Shown one piece after another: positions 1 through 8,213 of a stretch of DNA of 34,658 bases. The first letter of the stretch is position 1. Every line of letters starts with the position of its first letter. Source of the DNA: Rhodospirillales bacterium (GTDB lineage: Bacteria; Pseudomonadota; Alphaproteobacteria; Rhodospirillales; JASLLZ01); assembly GCA_030746775.1 (NCBI GenBank), contig JASLLZ010000021.1, positions 1 through 34,658 on the forward strand, read 5' to 3'. The notes under the pieces were generated by a model. It saw only the letters and a program-made list of their open reading frames with translations, was not told the origin of the DNA and ran no database searches. A program made the position numbers and the translations under genes.

Positions 1-79
1 CACCATCGGCCTGCGCGTCGACGAAGAGACCGAGATCGCCGGTCTCGACATCAACCTGCACGGCGAGACCGTGCAGTAA
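1..79 (+). CDS. amt: Ammonium transporter, C-terminal end (partial)
   Basis: Reading from base 2, the window opens inside a gene that ends at a TAA at 77-79. The last 25 residues follow the pattern GLRV-D-E-E-E-I-x-GLD-x-x-x-HGE, which is typical of the cytoplasmic tail of Amt/AmtB ammonium channels. In that family the tail contacts neighbouring subunits and the PII protein GlnK. Only this tail is visible, so the transmembrane part and any upstream glnK lie outside the window. The call rests on a short but distinctive motif. Confidence 0.8.
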   Translation, partial: TIGLRVDEETEIAGLDINLHGETVQ

Positions 80-268
80 TACCAAGGATCGGCGACCACA
101 CATCCGCCGCCGACGGTCCGGGTATAGCGATGACCGGAGAGCGGCAAGGGGGATATGGTCTCCCCTGACATAGAGCCGTGTAAATTATCAACGACGTCGG
201 ATGTCATCTGGGGAATGTCGGTTTCAACCCCGCGCAACGGCGCGGACCGCGGCAACGGCGAGCGGGCG

Positions 269-287
269 CCCGGCCCCCAAGGCCGGG
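269..287 (+). terminator. GC-rich hairpin downstream of amt
   Basis: A 7-bp perfect stem (269-275 pairing with 281-287) encloses a 5-base loop. It is the only strong hairpin between the amt stop and the next gene. No T-run follows, so a role as an intrinsic terminator is uncertain. The rest of 80-363 contains no convincing coding sequence; a short open frame at 155-352 has no recognisable features. Confidence 0.3.
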
Positions 288-331
288 TCGGCGGAACGAG
301 GAATACCCTTTTAGACGCATTATTCTTTTGG

Positions 332-354
332 TATACTCCCTATACTAGATAGGG
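332..354 (+). promoter_or_regulatory. Putative promoter -10 with overlapping operator-like inverted repeat
   Basis: TATACT at 332-337 is a good -10 hexamer in an AT-rich patch that contrasts with its surroundings. Immediately after it, CCCTAT (338-343) and ATAGGG (349-354) form a perfect 6-bp inverted repeat with a 5-base spacer. The repeat would lie over the transcription start of the gene beginning at 364, a typical position for a repressor operator. The -35 is poorly defined. Confidence 0.4.
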
Positions 355-363
355 TGGAATGCC

Positions 364-1218
364 GTGTATAGATCGGTTATCTGGGGAAAGAAGGTGGAAA
401 CGAGCCCAAACAAAGGGCGGGAATCGGGTGATTGCGCGACTCGATACCAGACGGCGTTCGAGGGACTGGCCCAAGCCATTTTCGAGCGGCTGTTGACGGA
501 GGCCGAACGGAGCGGAGGATTTCTTTGCCTCCCCGACGTGGAGCGTTTGAAAGTCGAAATCATGGACGCCAACGGGCCCGTTTCGACCGCCGCCAGGACC
601 TTGTGCCAAGACGCCGCGTTGCCGGCGGCCGGAGCGCGCGGAAACTGCTTCCATCGGATGATCGTCAGCAGGTTCGAGGACCTGTTCCAGCGCGCCGGCG
701 GAGGAGATTTCAAACAAGACGAATTGTCCAGGCTGTTCCTGCCCGGCTTTTTTGTCGCGGTGGAAAAGATGGTGGGCGGGGAAACGATCCGCGAATACCA
801 AGGCAAATGCGAACAAATCGTCGCACGGTTGGCGGCGGAACGCGGCGCTGCCTTCAGCTGGAAGGACGTCTACCGGGACGAGGAGGCAAATGAAATCATC
901 CTCGAGCCCCTGATCGCCATCGCCTGCTATTTTGAAGAAATCGACAAGCGCGCCAATTGGTTCATCGAACTGGTCAACGGCCAAATATCACCATCGAGGA
1001 TGGAAAAAGGGCAAGCCGCCGAGACCGGCTGGCACCTGTCCGAACCGACGTTCTATCGCTTCCTCGACGCCATGCTCTCGTCGGTCCGGGGCATTGTCCA
1101 CCAAGCGAACGAGCGTCCCGAGATCAAACGGCGCTACGGCGAAGAAACCCTTGGCTTGCTGTCTCGCGTCATGGGGCAACTTGACCGGCACATATCGTCC
1201 GAACCGAAACCCGCGTAA
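364..1218 (+). CDS. Hypothetical protein, 284 aa
   Basis: I do not recognise this protein. It is predicted to be soluble and rich in charged residues, with no signal peptide, membrane segment or nucleotide-binding motif. The sequence suggests a mostly helical fold, with long stretches rich in Ala, Glu, Arg and Leu. The start is a GTG preceded by AGGGTGG at a suitable distance; no ATG in this frame lies nearby. Codon use looks less G+C-biased than in the neighbouring ftsK, and the gene sits beside a broken gene (1235-1621), so this stretch may be accessory DNA. Its position directly behind an operator-like repeat suggests regulated expression. The open frame is long and uninterrupted, which supports a real gene, but the function is unknown. 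Confidence 0.6.
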   Translation: MYRSVIWGKKVETSPNKGRESGDCATRYQTAFEGLAQAIFERLLTEAERSGGFLCLPDVERLKVEIMDANGPVSTAARTLCQDAALPAAGARGNCFHRMIVSRFEDLFQRAGGGDFKQDELSRLFLPGFFVAVEKMVGGETIREYQGKCEQIVARLAAERGAAFSWKDVYRDEEANEIILEPLIAIACYFEEIDKRANWFIELVNGQISPSRMEKGQAAETGWHLSEPTFYRFLDAMLSSVRGIVHQANERPEIKRRYGEETLGLLSRVMGQLDRHISSEPKPA

Positions 1219-1234
1219 TCTCCTCTCGGCCAGC

Positions 1235-1621
1235 GCGAAAGCAAACCCACAGCCCCATATCAACCCGAAATTGTTGAACATCGCGGCGGTCGAGCCGCGC
1301 GTGGACGGCGACAGCACCCACACCGAGTTCATGAACCCCGCCATCTTGCTTCATGAGCCGCGGACGGACGGCTCCCTTATTCTCGTCGGTGTGGAAAATC
1401 TTGTGTTCTTGAACGCGTGGCACGCGGCTGGCATTCAAGCGCCGCCGAAACTTGCCGGACGAACCGGGGACACGATGGCGGACGACGTCCCTAAGGCACA
1501 AGACGAGGCGCAGGCTTTCGGGCCTCACCATGACCAGCATGTTTACTTCAAGAAGATGGCCAAACCGAGCCGTCAGCCAAACCCGTTCTCACCAAACGTG
1601 ACCCGCGAACACCACGAATAG
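1235..1621 (+). pseudogene. C-terminal remnant of a secreted hypothetical protein family
   Basis: In the frame starting at base 2 modulo 3, codons from about 1241 to the TAG at 1619-1621 encode a coherent protein tail. It carries HINPKLL, PAILLHEP, LVGVENLVF, DQHVYF and NPNVT-x-EHH in that order. From memory, this order matches the C-terminal half of a widespread uncharacterised secreted family whose members end in a motif like NP-x-VTCEHH. Here the usual Cys of that last motif is Arg. The N-terminal half, normally carrying the signal peptide and a conserved GY/Cys region, is missing: upstream the frame runs into the out-of-frame body of the gene at 364-1218. I see no good start or ribosome site. 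It is most likely a 5'-truncated, decaying gene. Confidence 0.6.
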
Positions 1622-1711
1622 GGCGGCAAGTAACCCCACCCGGTCCTCACGCCGGCACCCCCGCCGGTGTTCGTTAACAAAATCTAAACGTTCCTCGCCT
1701 AGAACCGTGGG

Positions 1712-4051
1712 ATGGCGCGTTCCGAGCCTCTTTCGGGCGCCGGCGCGGTGTTGCCGCTGGGCGCCGTCGAATTTCTCCGCCGCCGGGCCTGGGAGGCGAC
1801 CGGGCTCGCCCTTTTCGCCACCGGCGCCGCCTTTGGCGCGGCGCTCAACACCTATTCGCCCGCCGATCCGTCTTTCAACAGCGCCACCGGCGCCCCGGTG
1901 CACAACCTGCTCGGCGCCGCCGGAGCCCACGCCGCCGATCTGGCACTGCAGGTATTCGGCCTGGCCGGCGGCCTGCCCGCCCTTTTGCTGGTCGTCTGGG
2001 GCTGGCGCATGATGAAGAAAAGTGTCCCCTCGGCGGCCTGGCTGCGCGTTGTCCTGCTCTTGGCGGCCATGGTCTTGCTGGCGCCCGCCATGGCGGCGCT
2101 GCCCTTGCCCGATTCCTGGCCCCTGGCCACCCGCATGGGCGGGGTTGTCGGCAACCTGGTCCTCGAACATGCCCTCGCCTCGGCCCAGGGGATGGGCGTC
2201 TTTCATATCCAGCCGTGGTCGGTCGGCGCCGCCGGCGCCGTTCTCGGCGCAACGGCCCTGATCACCGCCTTGGGCCTGTCGTGGTCGGACTGGAAGGGCC
2301 TGGGCGGCGGCGTCGCCCGGGCATTCGCGTTCGGCGGGCGCCTATTGCGCCTGGGCCACGCGACGGCATCCGGCGGCGTTGCCCAGTTGATTGACAGGCG
2401 CGAGCCGACCTTGAGCGCCGAGCCACCGCCCAAGCGGCCCGCCGGGGCCCGCAAGAACACCTTGGTGGCGCCCAGAAAATCGCGCGCCAAGATTGGCCGC
2501 AAGGCCCAGGCGGCGCGCCAGGGCAGCCTGGATTTACAGCCCGACGAATTCCGCCTGCCGTCCCTCGATCATCTTGACGCGGCGGACGAAGACAAGGCGT
2601 CGCGGTCGGTCAGCGTCGATTCCCTGGAACAGAACGCCCGGCTTTTGGAATCGGTGCTCGAAGACTTCGGCGTGCGCGGCGAAGTTCTCAAGGTGCGGCC
2701 CGGTCCGGTGGTGACGCTCTATGAATTCGAGCCGGCGCCGGGCACAAAGACATCGCGGGTGATCGGTCTGGCCGACGACATCGCGCGGTCGATGAGCGCC
2801 GTTTCGGTGCGTATCGCGGTCATTCCGGGGCGTAACGTCATCGGCCTCGAGCTGCCCAACTCACGGGTCGAGATCGTGCGCCTGCGCGAACTGTTCGCCT
2901 CGCGCGATTTCGAACGCGCCGCCGGTCAGCTCATGCTGGCGTTGGGCAAGGACATCGGCGGCACGCCGGTGATTGTCGATCTGGCCCGCATGCCGCACCT
3001 TTTAATCGCCGGCACCACCGGGTCGGGCAAGTCGGTGGCCCTCAACACGATGATTTTGGCGCTCCTTTACCAACTGACCCCCGACGATTGCAAGTTCATC
3101 ATGATCGACCCAAAGATGTTGGAGCTGTCGGTCTACGAAGGCATTCCCCACCTTCTCAGTCCGGTCGTGACCGAGCCCGCCAAGGCGGTGGTGGCGTTGA
3201 AATGGACGGTGCGCGAGATGGAGGAGCGCTACCGCACCATGTCGCACCTGGGCGTGCGCAATATCGCCGGTTACAACAAGCGCCTGGCCGCGGCCGGGCG
3301 CAAGGGCGAGATACTGACGCGGCGCGTCCAGACCGGCTTCGACGCCGAATCCGGCCAGCCGGTCTTCGAGGACCAGCCCCTGAGCATGGAGCCCCTGCCG
3401 CTGATCGTCGTCGTCGTCGACGAGATGGCCGATCTTATGCTGGTCGCGGGCAAGGACATCGAGGCGGCGGTGCAGCGCCTGTCCCAGATGGCGCGCGCCG
3501 CCGGCATCCACCTGATCATGGCCACCCAGCGGCCGTCGGTCGACGTCATCACCGGCACCATCAAGGCCAACTTCCCGACCCGCATCAGCTTCCAGGTCAC
3601 CTCCAAGGTCGACAGCCGGACCATCCTTGGCGAACAAGGCGCCGAACAGTTGCTGGGCCAGGGCGACATGCTTTATATGGTCGGCGGCGGACGCATCACC
3701 CGCGTCCACGGTCCCTTCGTGTCGGACCAGGAAGTGGAAAACGTCGTGACGTTCCTGAAAAGCCATGGCGAGCCCGATTACGTCGAAGCCGTGACCATCG
3801 AAGAGGACAGCGGTATCGCGGCCCCGGGCGGCAGCGGCCAGCCGGGCGACGCGCTCTATGACGAGGCCGTGGCCCTGGTCGCCCGCGAAGGCAAGGCTTC
3901 GACCAGCTTCATCCAGCGCCACCTGCAAATCGGCTACAACCGCGCGGCGCGCATTATCGAGCGCATGGAAAGCGATGGCGTGGTCAGCCAGGCCAACCGG
4001 GTCGGGCGACGCGAAGTCCTGATCGGGGGCGGCGCGGACCCCGCGCATTGA
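1712..4051 (+). CDS. ftsK: DNA translocase FtsK
   Basis: This is a septum-anchored, ATP-driven double-stranded DNA pump that clears and aligns chromosome termini during division. The 779-aa protein has four hydrophobic segments in roughly its first 190 residues. A charged, basic linker follows, then the RecA-like motor with Walker A (GTTGSGKS near residues 434-441) and a Walker B-like run ending in [11 protein letters not shown]. The [13 protein letters not shown] motif of FtsK/SpoIIIE proteins is present. The last ~65 residues form the winged-helix gamma domain that reads polar DNA sequences. The linker is short compared with E. coli FtsK, as is usual outside the enterics. lolA begins 3 bases after the stop, a gene pair common in alphaproteobacteria. 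The ATG at 1712 has only a weak ribosome site. Confidence 0.96.
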   Translation: MARSEPLSGAGAVLPLGAVEFLRRRAWEATGLALFATGAAFGAALNTYSPADPSFNSATGAPVHNLLGAAGAHAADLALQVFGLAGGLPALLLVVWGWRMMKKSVPSAAWLRVVLLLAAMVLLAPAMAALPLPDSWPLATRMGGVVGNLVLEHALASAQGMGVFHIQPWSVGAAGAVLGATALITALGLSWSDWKGLGGGVARAFAFGGRLLRLGHATASGGVAQLIDRREPTLSAEPPPKRPAGARKNTLVAPRKSRAKIGRKAQAARQGSLDLQPDEFRLPSLDHLDAADEDKASRSVSVDSLEQNARLLESVLEDFGVRGEVLKVRPGPVVTLYEFEPAPGTKTSRVIGLADDIARSMSAVSVRIAVIPGRNVIGLELPNSRVEIVRLRELFASRDFERAAGQLMLALGKDIGGTPVIVDLARMPHLLIAGTTGSGKSVALNTMILALLYQLTPDDCKFIMIDPKMLELSVYEGIPHLLSPVVTEPAKAVVALKWTVREMEERYRTMSHLGVRNIAGYNKRLAAAGRKGEILTRRVQTGFDAESGQPVFEDQPLSMEPLPLIVVVVDEMADLMLVAGKDIEAAVQRLSQMARAAGIHLIMATQRPSVDVITGTIKANFPTRISFQVTSKVDSRTILGEQGAEQLLGQGDMLYMVGGGRITRVHGPFVSDQEVENVVTFLKSHGEPDYVEAVTIEEDSGIAAPGGSGQPGDALYDEAVALVAREGKASTSFIQRHLQIGYNRAARIIERMESDGVVSQANRVGRREVLIGGGADPAH

Positions 4052-4054
4052 CCG

Positions 4055-4714
4055 GTGCCCGGTTCCCAGCACCCCTTGACCTCATCGGTCCGGCTGTGCT
4101 TCGTCGCCGGACTGGTGGCGGCGGCCACCCTGGCCGGCGCCGCCGCGGCGCCGCCGGACGCCCGTTTGAGCGCCGCCGAGCGCCAAGACATCGCGCGCAT
4201 CGAAACCTACTTCAACGGCATCGAAACCATGCGGTCGCGGTTCCTGCAGGTGACCTCGACGGGCGCCTATTCGGAAGGCACGTTCTCGCTGTGGCGGCCG
4301 GGCCGGATGCGCATCGAATACGATCCTCCCGTTCCCATCCTCATCGTCGCCGACGGGAGATCCCTGGTCTATCACGACAAGAAGCTGATGCAGGTAAGCT
4401 ATCTTGGCATCGACGACGGCCCGGCGGGGCTGTTGCTGGCCGAACGGGTGTCGCTTTCCGATACCGTCTCCGTCACCCGCTTCGAGCGCCGCGCCCGCAC
4501 CCTCCGTGTCACCGTGGTCAAGAAGGATGATCCCCTTGAAGGCAGCCTCACCTTGGTCTTCGAAGACCGGCCACTGATCTTCAGAAAATGGATCGTCGCC
4601 GATGCACAAGGGGTGGAGACCACGGTCTCGCTCCTCGGCCCGCGCTTCGGCGCCCCCCTTGATCCCGAGCTGTTCCGCTTCGTTGATCCGACTCTGTTCA
4701 AGAGCGAAGACTGA
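4055..4714 (+). CDS. lolA: Outer-membrane lipoprotein carrier protein LolA
   Basis: LolA is the periplasmic chaperone that accepts lipoproteins from the LolCDE transporter and carries them to the outer membrane. The 219-aa product starts with a GTG three bases after the ftsK stop, so the two are probably co-transcribed. A hydrophobic segment at about residues 13-32 ending in AGAAAA is a plausible signal peptide. The mature part shows the LolA pattern: an early helix with YFNGIETMRSRFLQ, then G-x-F-x-LWRPGRMRIEYDPP, LIVADGRSLVYHD, and a late W-x-x-x-D-x-QG-x-x-T. Length is typical for the family. Confidence 0.92.
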   Translation: MPGSQHPLTSSVRLCFVAGLVAAATLAGAAAAPPDARLSAAERQDIARIETYFNGIETMRSRFLQVTSTGAYSEGTFSLWRPGRMRIEYDPPVPILIVADGRSLVYHDKKLMQVSYLGIDDGPAGLLLAERVSLSDTVSVTRFERRARTLRVTVVKKDDPLEGSLTLVFEDRPLIFRKWIVADAQGVETTVSLLGPRFGAPLDPELFRFVDPTLFKSED

Positions 4715-4843
4715 TCGGTCGCCCAGATCCGCCGGGCACGAAAATTGCGTTGACGCCGGGACCTTCGACCCCCACCTAAGAAAAAGAGAACGGCGCGGTC
4801 ACCCAAGGCCGTGTCGTCCGGGATGGTTCCCCTGCCATCCTCA

Positions 4844-4899
4844 GGCTCCGTCATGGAGCCGGTAGCGCCCGGTTTCTCCCCTCCCTAAACCGGGCGCTA
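4844..4899 (+). terminator. Tandem hairpins ending the ftsK-lolA unit
   Basis: Two hairpins lie between lolA and xthA. The first has a 6-bp stem (4844-4849 with 4855-4860). The second has a 13-bp perfect stem (4863-4875 with 4887-4899) and an 11-base loop, followed by TCTTTGTCTT. The second is a convincing intrinsic terminator. It means xthA probably has its own promoter. Confidence 0.75.
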
Positions 4900-4980
4900 T
4901 CTTTGTCTTCATGTCAAGAAGCGGTTATAACGGCCCGCCCCAGCCCGCCGCCGGAAAGGCGGCCCATCCGCAGGCAGGCA

Positions 4981-5790
4981 ATGTCCCTTCGCATCACCAC
5001 CTGGAACGTGAACTCGATCCGCCGCCGCCTCGACGGCCTGGCCCGGTTGGTCCAAGACGTCGCCCCCGACGTGATCTGTGTGCAGGAAACCAAAGTCACC
5101 GACGAGGCGTTTCCCCACGGCGCCGTCGAAGACTTGGGCTATCCCCACATCCTGGCCCACGGCATGAAGGGCTACAACGGGGTCGCCATTCTGTCCCGCC
5201 TGCCCCTCGCCGGGGCCGCCACCCGTTCGTGGTGCGGCAAGGACGATTGCCGCCACGCCTATGCGACGCTCGCCGCCGACGGCATGGAGCCGGTCGAACT
5301 GCACAACCTCTACATCCCGGCCGGCGGCGACGTGCCGAACCCCGCCACCAACCCCAAATTCGCCCACAAGCTCGATTTTCTGACGGCGCTTGCCGGTTGG
5401 TGGGGGGTGCGGCGGGGCGCCCGGCCGCGCATGGTCGCCGTCGGCGACTTCAACGTGGCGCCCTTGGAGACCGATGTCTGGTCGCACCAACGGCTCAAGG
5501 GCGTGGTCACCCATACGCCGATCGAGATCGAACACCTGACGCGAGCGATGGAGGCCGGAGCGTGGATCGACGCGGTGCGCCATTTCGTACCGCCGTCGGC
5601 GCCGCTCTATTCCTGGTGGAGCTACCGCATGCCCGATTGGCGGAACGCCGACAAGGGCCGCCGCCTCGATCACATCTGGGTGACGCCGGCCCTCGAGTCG
5701 GAGTTGACCGACGCTTCCGTGCTGCGCCGGGCGCGCGGCTGGCAGCCGCCGTCGGACCACGTCCCGGTCACCGTGACCCTGGCGCGGTGA
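4981..5790 (+). CDS. xthA: Exodeoxyribonuclease III
   Basis: This is an AP endonuclease and 3'-5' exonuclease of base-excision repair. The 269-aa protein has the ExoIII/EEP family motifs in order: TWNVNSIRRR, VICVQETKV (metal-binding Glu), YIPAGGDVPNP (catalytic Tyr), GDFNVAP, WWSYR, RLDHIWVTP and a final SDHVPV (catalytic Asp-His). I chose the ATG at 4981 because the protein then begins MSLRITTWN, exactly where the family starts. An upstream in-frame start at 4903 would add 26 unrelated residues and lie over the terminator region. The gene converges with the response regulator at 5976, with a large hairpin between. Confidence 0.96.
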   Translation: MSLRITTWNVNSIRRRLDGLARLVQDVAPDVICVQETKVTDEAFPHGAVEDLGYPHILAHGMKGYNGVAILSRLPLAGAATRSWCGKDDCRHAYATLAADGMEPVELHNLYIPAGGDVPNPATNPKFAHKLDFLTALAGWWGVRRGARPRMVAVGDFNVAPLETDVWSHQRLKGVVTHTPIEIEHLTRAMEAGAWIDAVRHFVPPSAPLYSWWSYRMPDWRNADKGRRLDHIWVTPALESELTDASVLRRARGWQPPSDHVPVTVTLAR

Positions 5791-5810
5791 GGCGGGCGCA
5801 TCTTTTTTGA

Positions 5811-5962
5811 CGGCACCAGCCCTCACCCCCTCCCGGCCACACTCATGTATGTGCGGCACCGGCCCGCACCCCCTCCCGGCCACCCATGGCATTGTAAGCT
5901 TGGGGTGGCCGGGAGGGGGTGCGGGCCGGTGCCGAAATATAAAGGGGTGCGGGCCGGAGCCG
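5811..5962. repeat. 32-bp perfect inverted repeat with two satellite copies
   Basis: The core is a 32-bp perfect inverted repeat: 5854-5885 pairs with 5903-5934 around a 17-base loop. A direct, imperfect copy of the left arm lies at 5811-5840 (28 of 30 bases match 5854-5883). A copy of part of the right arm lies at 5944-5962 (18 of 19 bases match 5916-5934). The unit is built on CACCCCCTCCCGGCC. It lies exactly between the convergent xthA and response-regulator genes, so it could stop transcription from both sides. Its modular copies also suggest a palindromic REP-like family. I cannot count other genomic copies from this window. Confidence 0.9.
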
Positions 5963-5975
5963 TACCACGCTTGGG

Positions 5976-6668
5976 CTAAGGCACCAGGCGGTAGCCGCCG
6001 GCCTCGGTGACCAGGATGCGGGCGTTGGACGGGTCGCGCTCGATTTTCTGGCGCAGGCGGTAGACGTGGGTCTCCAAGGTGTGGGTGGTGACCCCGGCGT
6101 TGTAGCCCCAAACCTCGTCAAGAAGGACGTCGCGGCCGACGACGCGGTCGGATTTTCTGAACAGGTATTTGAGGATCGCCGCCTCCTTGTCGGTCAAGCG
6201 GACCTTCTTGTCGTTGTTCTCGTTGTCGAGCAGAAGCTTGTTGGCGGGCTGGAAGGTGTAGGGCCCGATGGTGAACACCGCGTCGTCGCTGCGTTCGTGC
6301 TGGCGGATGTGGGCGCGCAGTCGGGCCAGCAGGACGCCGATGCGGAACGGCTTGGTGATGTAGTCGTTGGCGCCGGAGTCTAGCCCCAGGATGGTGTCGG
6401 CATCGGTCTTGGCGCCGGTCAACATGATGATCGGCGAGGTAACGCCGCCGCGCCGCATCAGGCGGCACACCTCGCGCCCGTCGATGTCGGGCAGGCCGAC
6501 GTCCAGGATGATGACGTCGTAGTAATCCGACTTCGCCATCTCAAGCGCCGCGCCGCCGCTTTCGGCGGTGGCGGTCACGAACTCCTCGTGGAGCTGTAGC
6601 TGCTCGCTCAGCATCTCGCGGAGCGGGTCGTCGTCGTCAACGATGAGAACGCGTTTACCGGTCGACAT
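5976..6668 (-). CDS. OmpR-family two-component response regulator
   Basis: This is a DNA-binding transcription factor controlled by phosphorylation. The 230-aa protein has a receiver domain (about residues 6-120) with the acidic pocket DDDD near residues 11-14, the phospho-acceptor D56 in IILDVGLPD, the conserved Thr in MLTGAK, and the Lys in TKPF. A winged-helix domain follows, with LTDKEAAILKYL, the V-x-R-DVLLDEVWGY motif and THTLETHVYRLRQKIE, ending in GGYRLVP. I prefer the ATG at 6668, which has GGAGG upstream and gives MSTGKRVLIVDD. A TTG at 6698 would add ten unconserved residues. No histidine kinase is adjacent, so its partner and signal are unknown. Confidence 0.9.
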   Translation of the reverse strand: MSTGKRVLIVDDDDPLREMLSEQLQLHEEFVTATAESGGAALEMAKSDYYDVIILDVGLPDIDGREVCRLMRRGGVTSPIIMLTGAKTDADTILGLDSGANDYITKPFRIGVLLARLRAHIRQHERSDDAVFTIGPYTFQPANKLLLDNENNDKKVRLTDKEAAILKYLFRKSDRVVGRDVLLDEVWGYNAGVTTHTLETHVYRLRQKIERDPSNARILVTEAGGYRLVP

Positions 6669-6832
6669 GGGCGCACTCGGACCTCCGTTAAGGGACAACG
6701 CCTAACCTACGCCCGATGAGCGCCGCCGCAAAGGGGGCATTTTGTATCATTTTCCGCGCCGCCGGCTGCTTTTACATTTGGCGCCCGGCGCGCTACCATG
6801 GACGCGACACCTGGACCAACAATTCCAAACCC

Positions 6833-7990
6833 ATGGCAGAGCGCTTTCAAGTCCTTTCCATGCCCGCGTCGCGCGAGCCCGTCTCGCTGCTGGCGGTCGA
6901 CCGCGCCGTCTCCGACCTGCGCCGCGGACGAATGGTCGCGCTCTTGGGCGGCGGCGGCGCCGCGGCCCTGGTTCAGGCCGCCGAGGCGGTGACGCCGCAA
7001 GGATTGGACGACCTCCAACGCCAAAGCGGCACCGTCCCCGTGCTCGCCATCACGGCGCGCCGTGCCCAAGTGCTGGGGCTCAGTCCGGCGCCGGTCGGTC
7101 CGGGCACCGTGGTCACGGTGGCGGCCGAGGGCGGCCTTGACGTCGAGGCGGTGCGCGATCTTGCCGATCCCTTGTCGTCGCTTGCCGCGCCGCCGCCGTT
7201 TCCGCTCAGCGTCGCCTGGGCGCCGGCCCACGGTTGCGACAGCGCCGCCGTCGATCTGGCCAAGCTGGCGCGCCTGTTGCCGGCCGCCGTGGTGGCGTCC
7301 CTCGATACCCCCGAGGCCGAGGACCGGGCCGCCTGGGCGGCCCGTCACGACCTGCTGGTGGTCGACGCCGGCGACATTTTCCAATACGAGAGCACGGCGG
7401 CGCGCACGCTTAGGCCCGTAAGCGAGGCCCAGGTGCCGCTTCTCGACGCCGTGGACACCCGCATCATCGCTTTTCGTCCGATCGACGGCGGCCTTGAGCA
7501 TCTGGCCATTATCATCGGCCAGCCCGACGCCGAAGCCCCGGTGCTGACCCGCATTCATTCCGAATGCTTCACCGGCGATCTGTTGGGCAGCCTGCGCTGC
7601 GACTGCGGCGATCAACTGCGCGGCGCGATTGACGAGATTGCCCGGGCCGGCACCGGCGTTCTTTTGTATCTGGCCCAGGAGGGCCGGGGCATCGGCCTGG
7701 TCAACAAGCTGCGCGCCTACGAACTGCAGGACCGCGGCTTCGACACCATGGACGCCAATCAACAACTGGGCTTCGACGCCGACGAGCGGATCTATCTGCC
7801 GGCCGGGCGCATGCTCCGCCACCTGGGCTTCAATCGGGTCCGCCTGATGACCAACAATACCGACAAGGTTGCCGCCCTGGCGGCCTCGGGCGTTGTCGTC
7901 GCCGAACGGGTGCGCCACGCCTTCCCATCCAACAAGCACAACGAGGTCTACCTGCGCACCAAGGCGGCGCGCGGCGGCCATCTGCTCTAG
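6833..7990 (+). CDS. ribA: GTP cyclohydrolase II
   Basis: This enzyme opens GTP to 2,5-diamino-6-ribosylamino-pyrimidinone phosphate, the first step of riboflavin synthesis. The C-terminal ~200 residues of this 385-aa protein are a clear RibA domain. They contain the zinc ligands in HSECFTGDLLGSLRCDCG, the catalytic QEGRGIGL segment, DANQQLGF and LMTNNTDK. The N-terminal ~180 residues resemble a worn-down RibB (3,4-dihydroxybutanone phosphate synthase) domain without its acidic DDEDRE-type active-site loop; here that loop reads LLGGGG. Such long RibA proteins occur in alphaproteobacteria. I chose the ATG at 6833 (MAERFQVL); the frame is open upstream to 6716 but that part looks non-coding. 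Confidence 0.9.
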   Translation: MAERFQVLSMPASREPVSLLAVDRAVSDLRRGRMVALLGGGGAAALVQAAEAVTPQGLDDLQRQSGTVPVLAITARRAQVLGLSPAPVGPGTVVTVAAEGGLDVEAVRDLADPLSSLAAPPPFPLSVAWAPAHGCDSAAVDLAKLARLLPAAVVASLDTPEAEDRAAWAARHDLLVVDAGDIFQYESTAARTLRPVSEAQVPLLDAVDTRIIAFRPIDGGLEHLAIIIGQPDAEAPVLTRIHSECFTGDLLGSLRCDCGDQLRGAIDEIARAGTGVLLYLAQEGRGIGLVNKLRAYELQDRGFDTMDANQQLGFDADERIYLPAGRMLRHLGFNRVRLMTNNTDKVAALAASGVVVAERVRHAFPSNKHNEVYLRTKAARGGHLL

Positions 7991-8145
7991 CTCCTTGTTC
8001 TAGGCGCAAATGCGTCGTCGCAGATGTAACCATCTGCTCGGGATTTGCTCTGGATCGCCCGTCCGCGGCGGCAGAATTTGCCGGGGACATGGCGGTCTTG
8101 CCCGGCGAATAAGCCTCAACACATTGAAATCAAACAGTGTTTTTG

Positions 8146-8161
8146 TGGCACGCCCCTTGCG
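8146..8161 (+). promoter_or_regulatory. Sigma-54 (RpoN) promoter
   Basis: TGGCAC (8146-8151), five bases, then TTGC (8157-8160) match the -24/-12 consensus of sigma-54 promoters perfectly, including the invariant GG and GC and their spacing. Transcription would begin near 8172, leaving a leader of about 42 bases to the ATG at 8214. Sigma-54 promoters need an enhancer-bound activator; I could not identify its binding site in 7991-8145. Confidence 0.85.
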
Positions 8162-8213
8162 TGGTAGGGACCAACAATAATGGATCGATAATAAGACGGG
8201 AAAAGGATTGGAC

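Noticed and set aside
155-352. 65-codon frame downstream of amt
   Set aside because: It has no recognisable feature, no good ribosome site, and it overlaps the GC hairpin and the promoter region.
4909-6111. Minus-strand open frame of 400 codons across xthA
   Set aside because: The opposite strand encodes a complete exonuclease III; this frame also runs through the hairpin region and has no motif.
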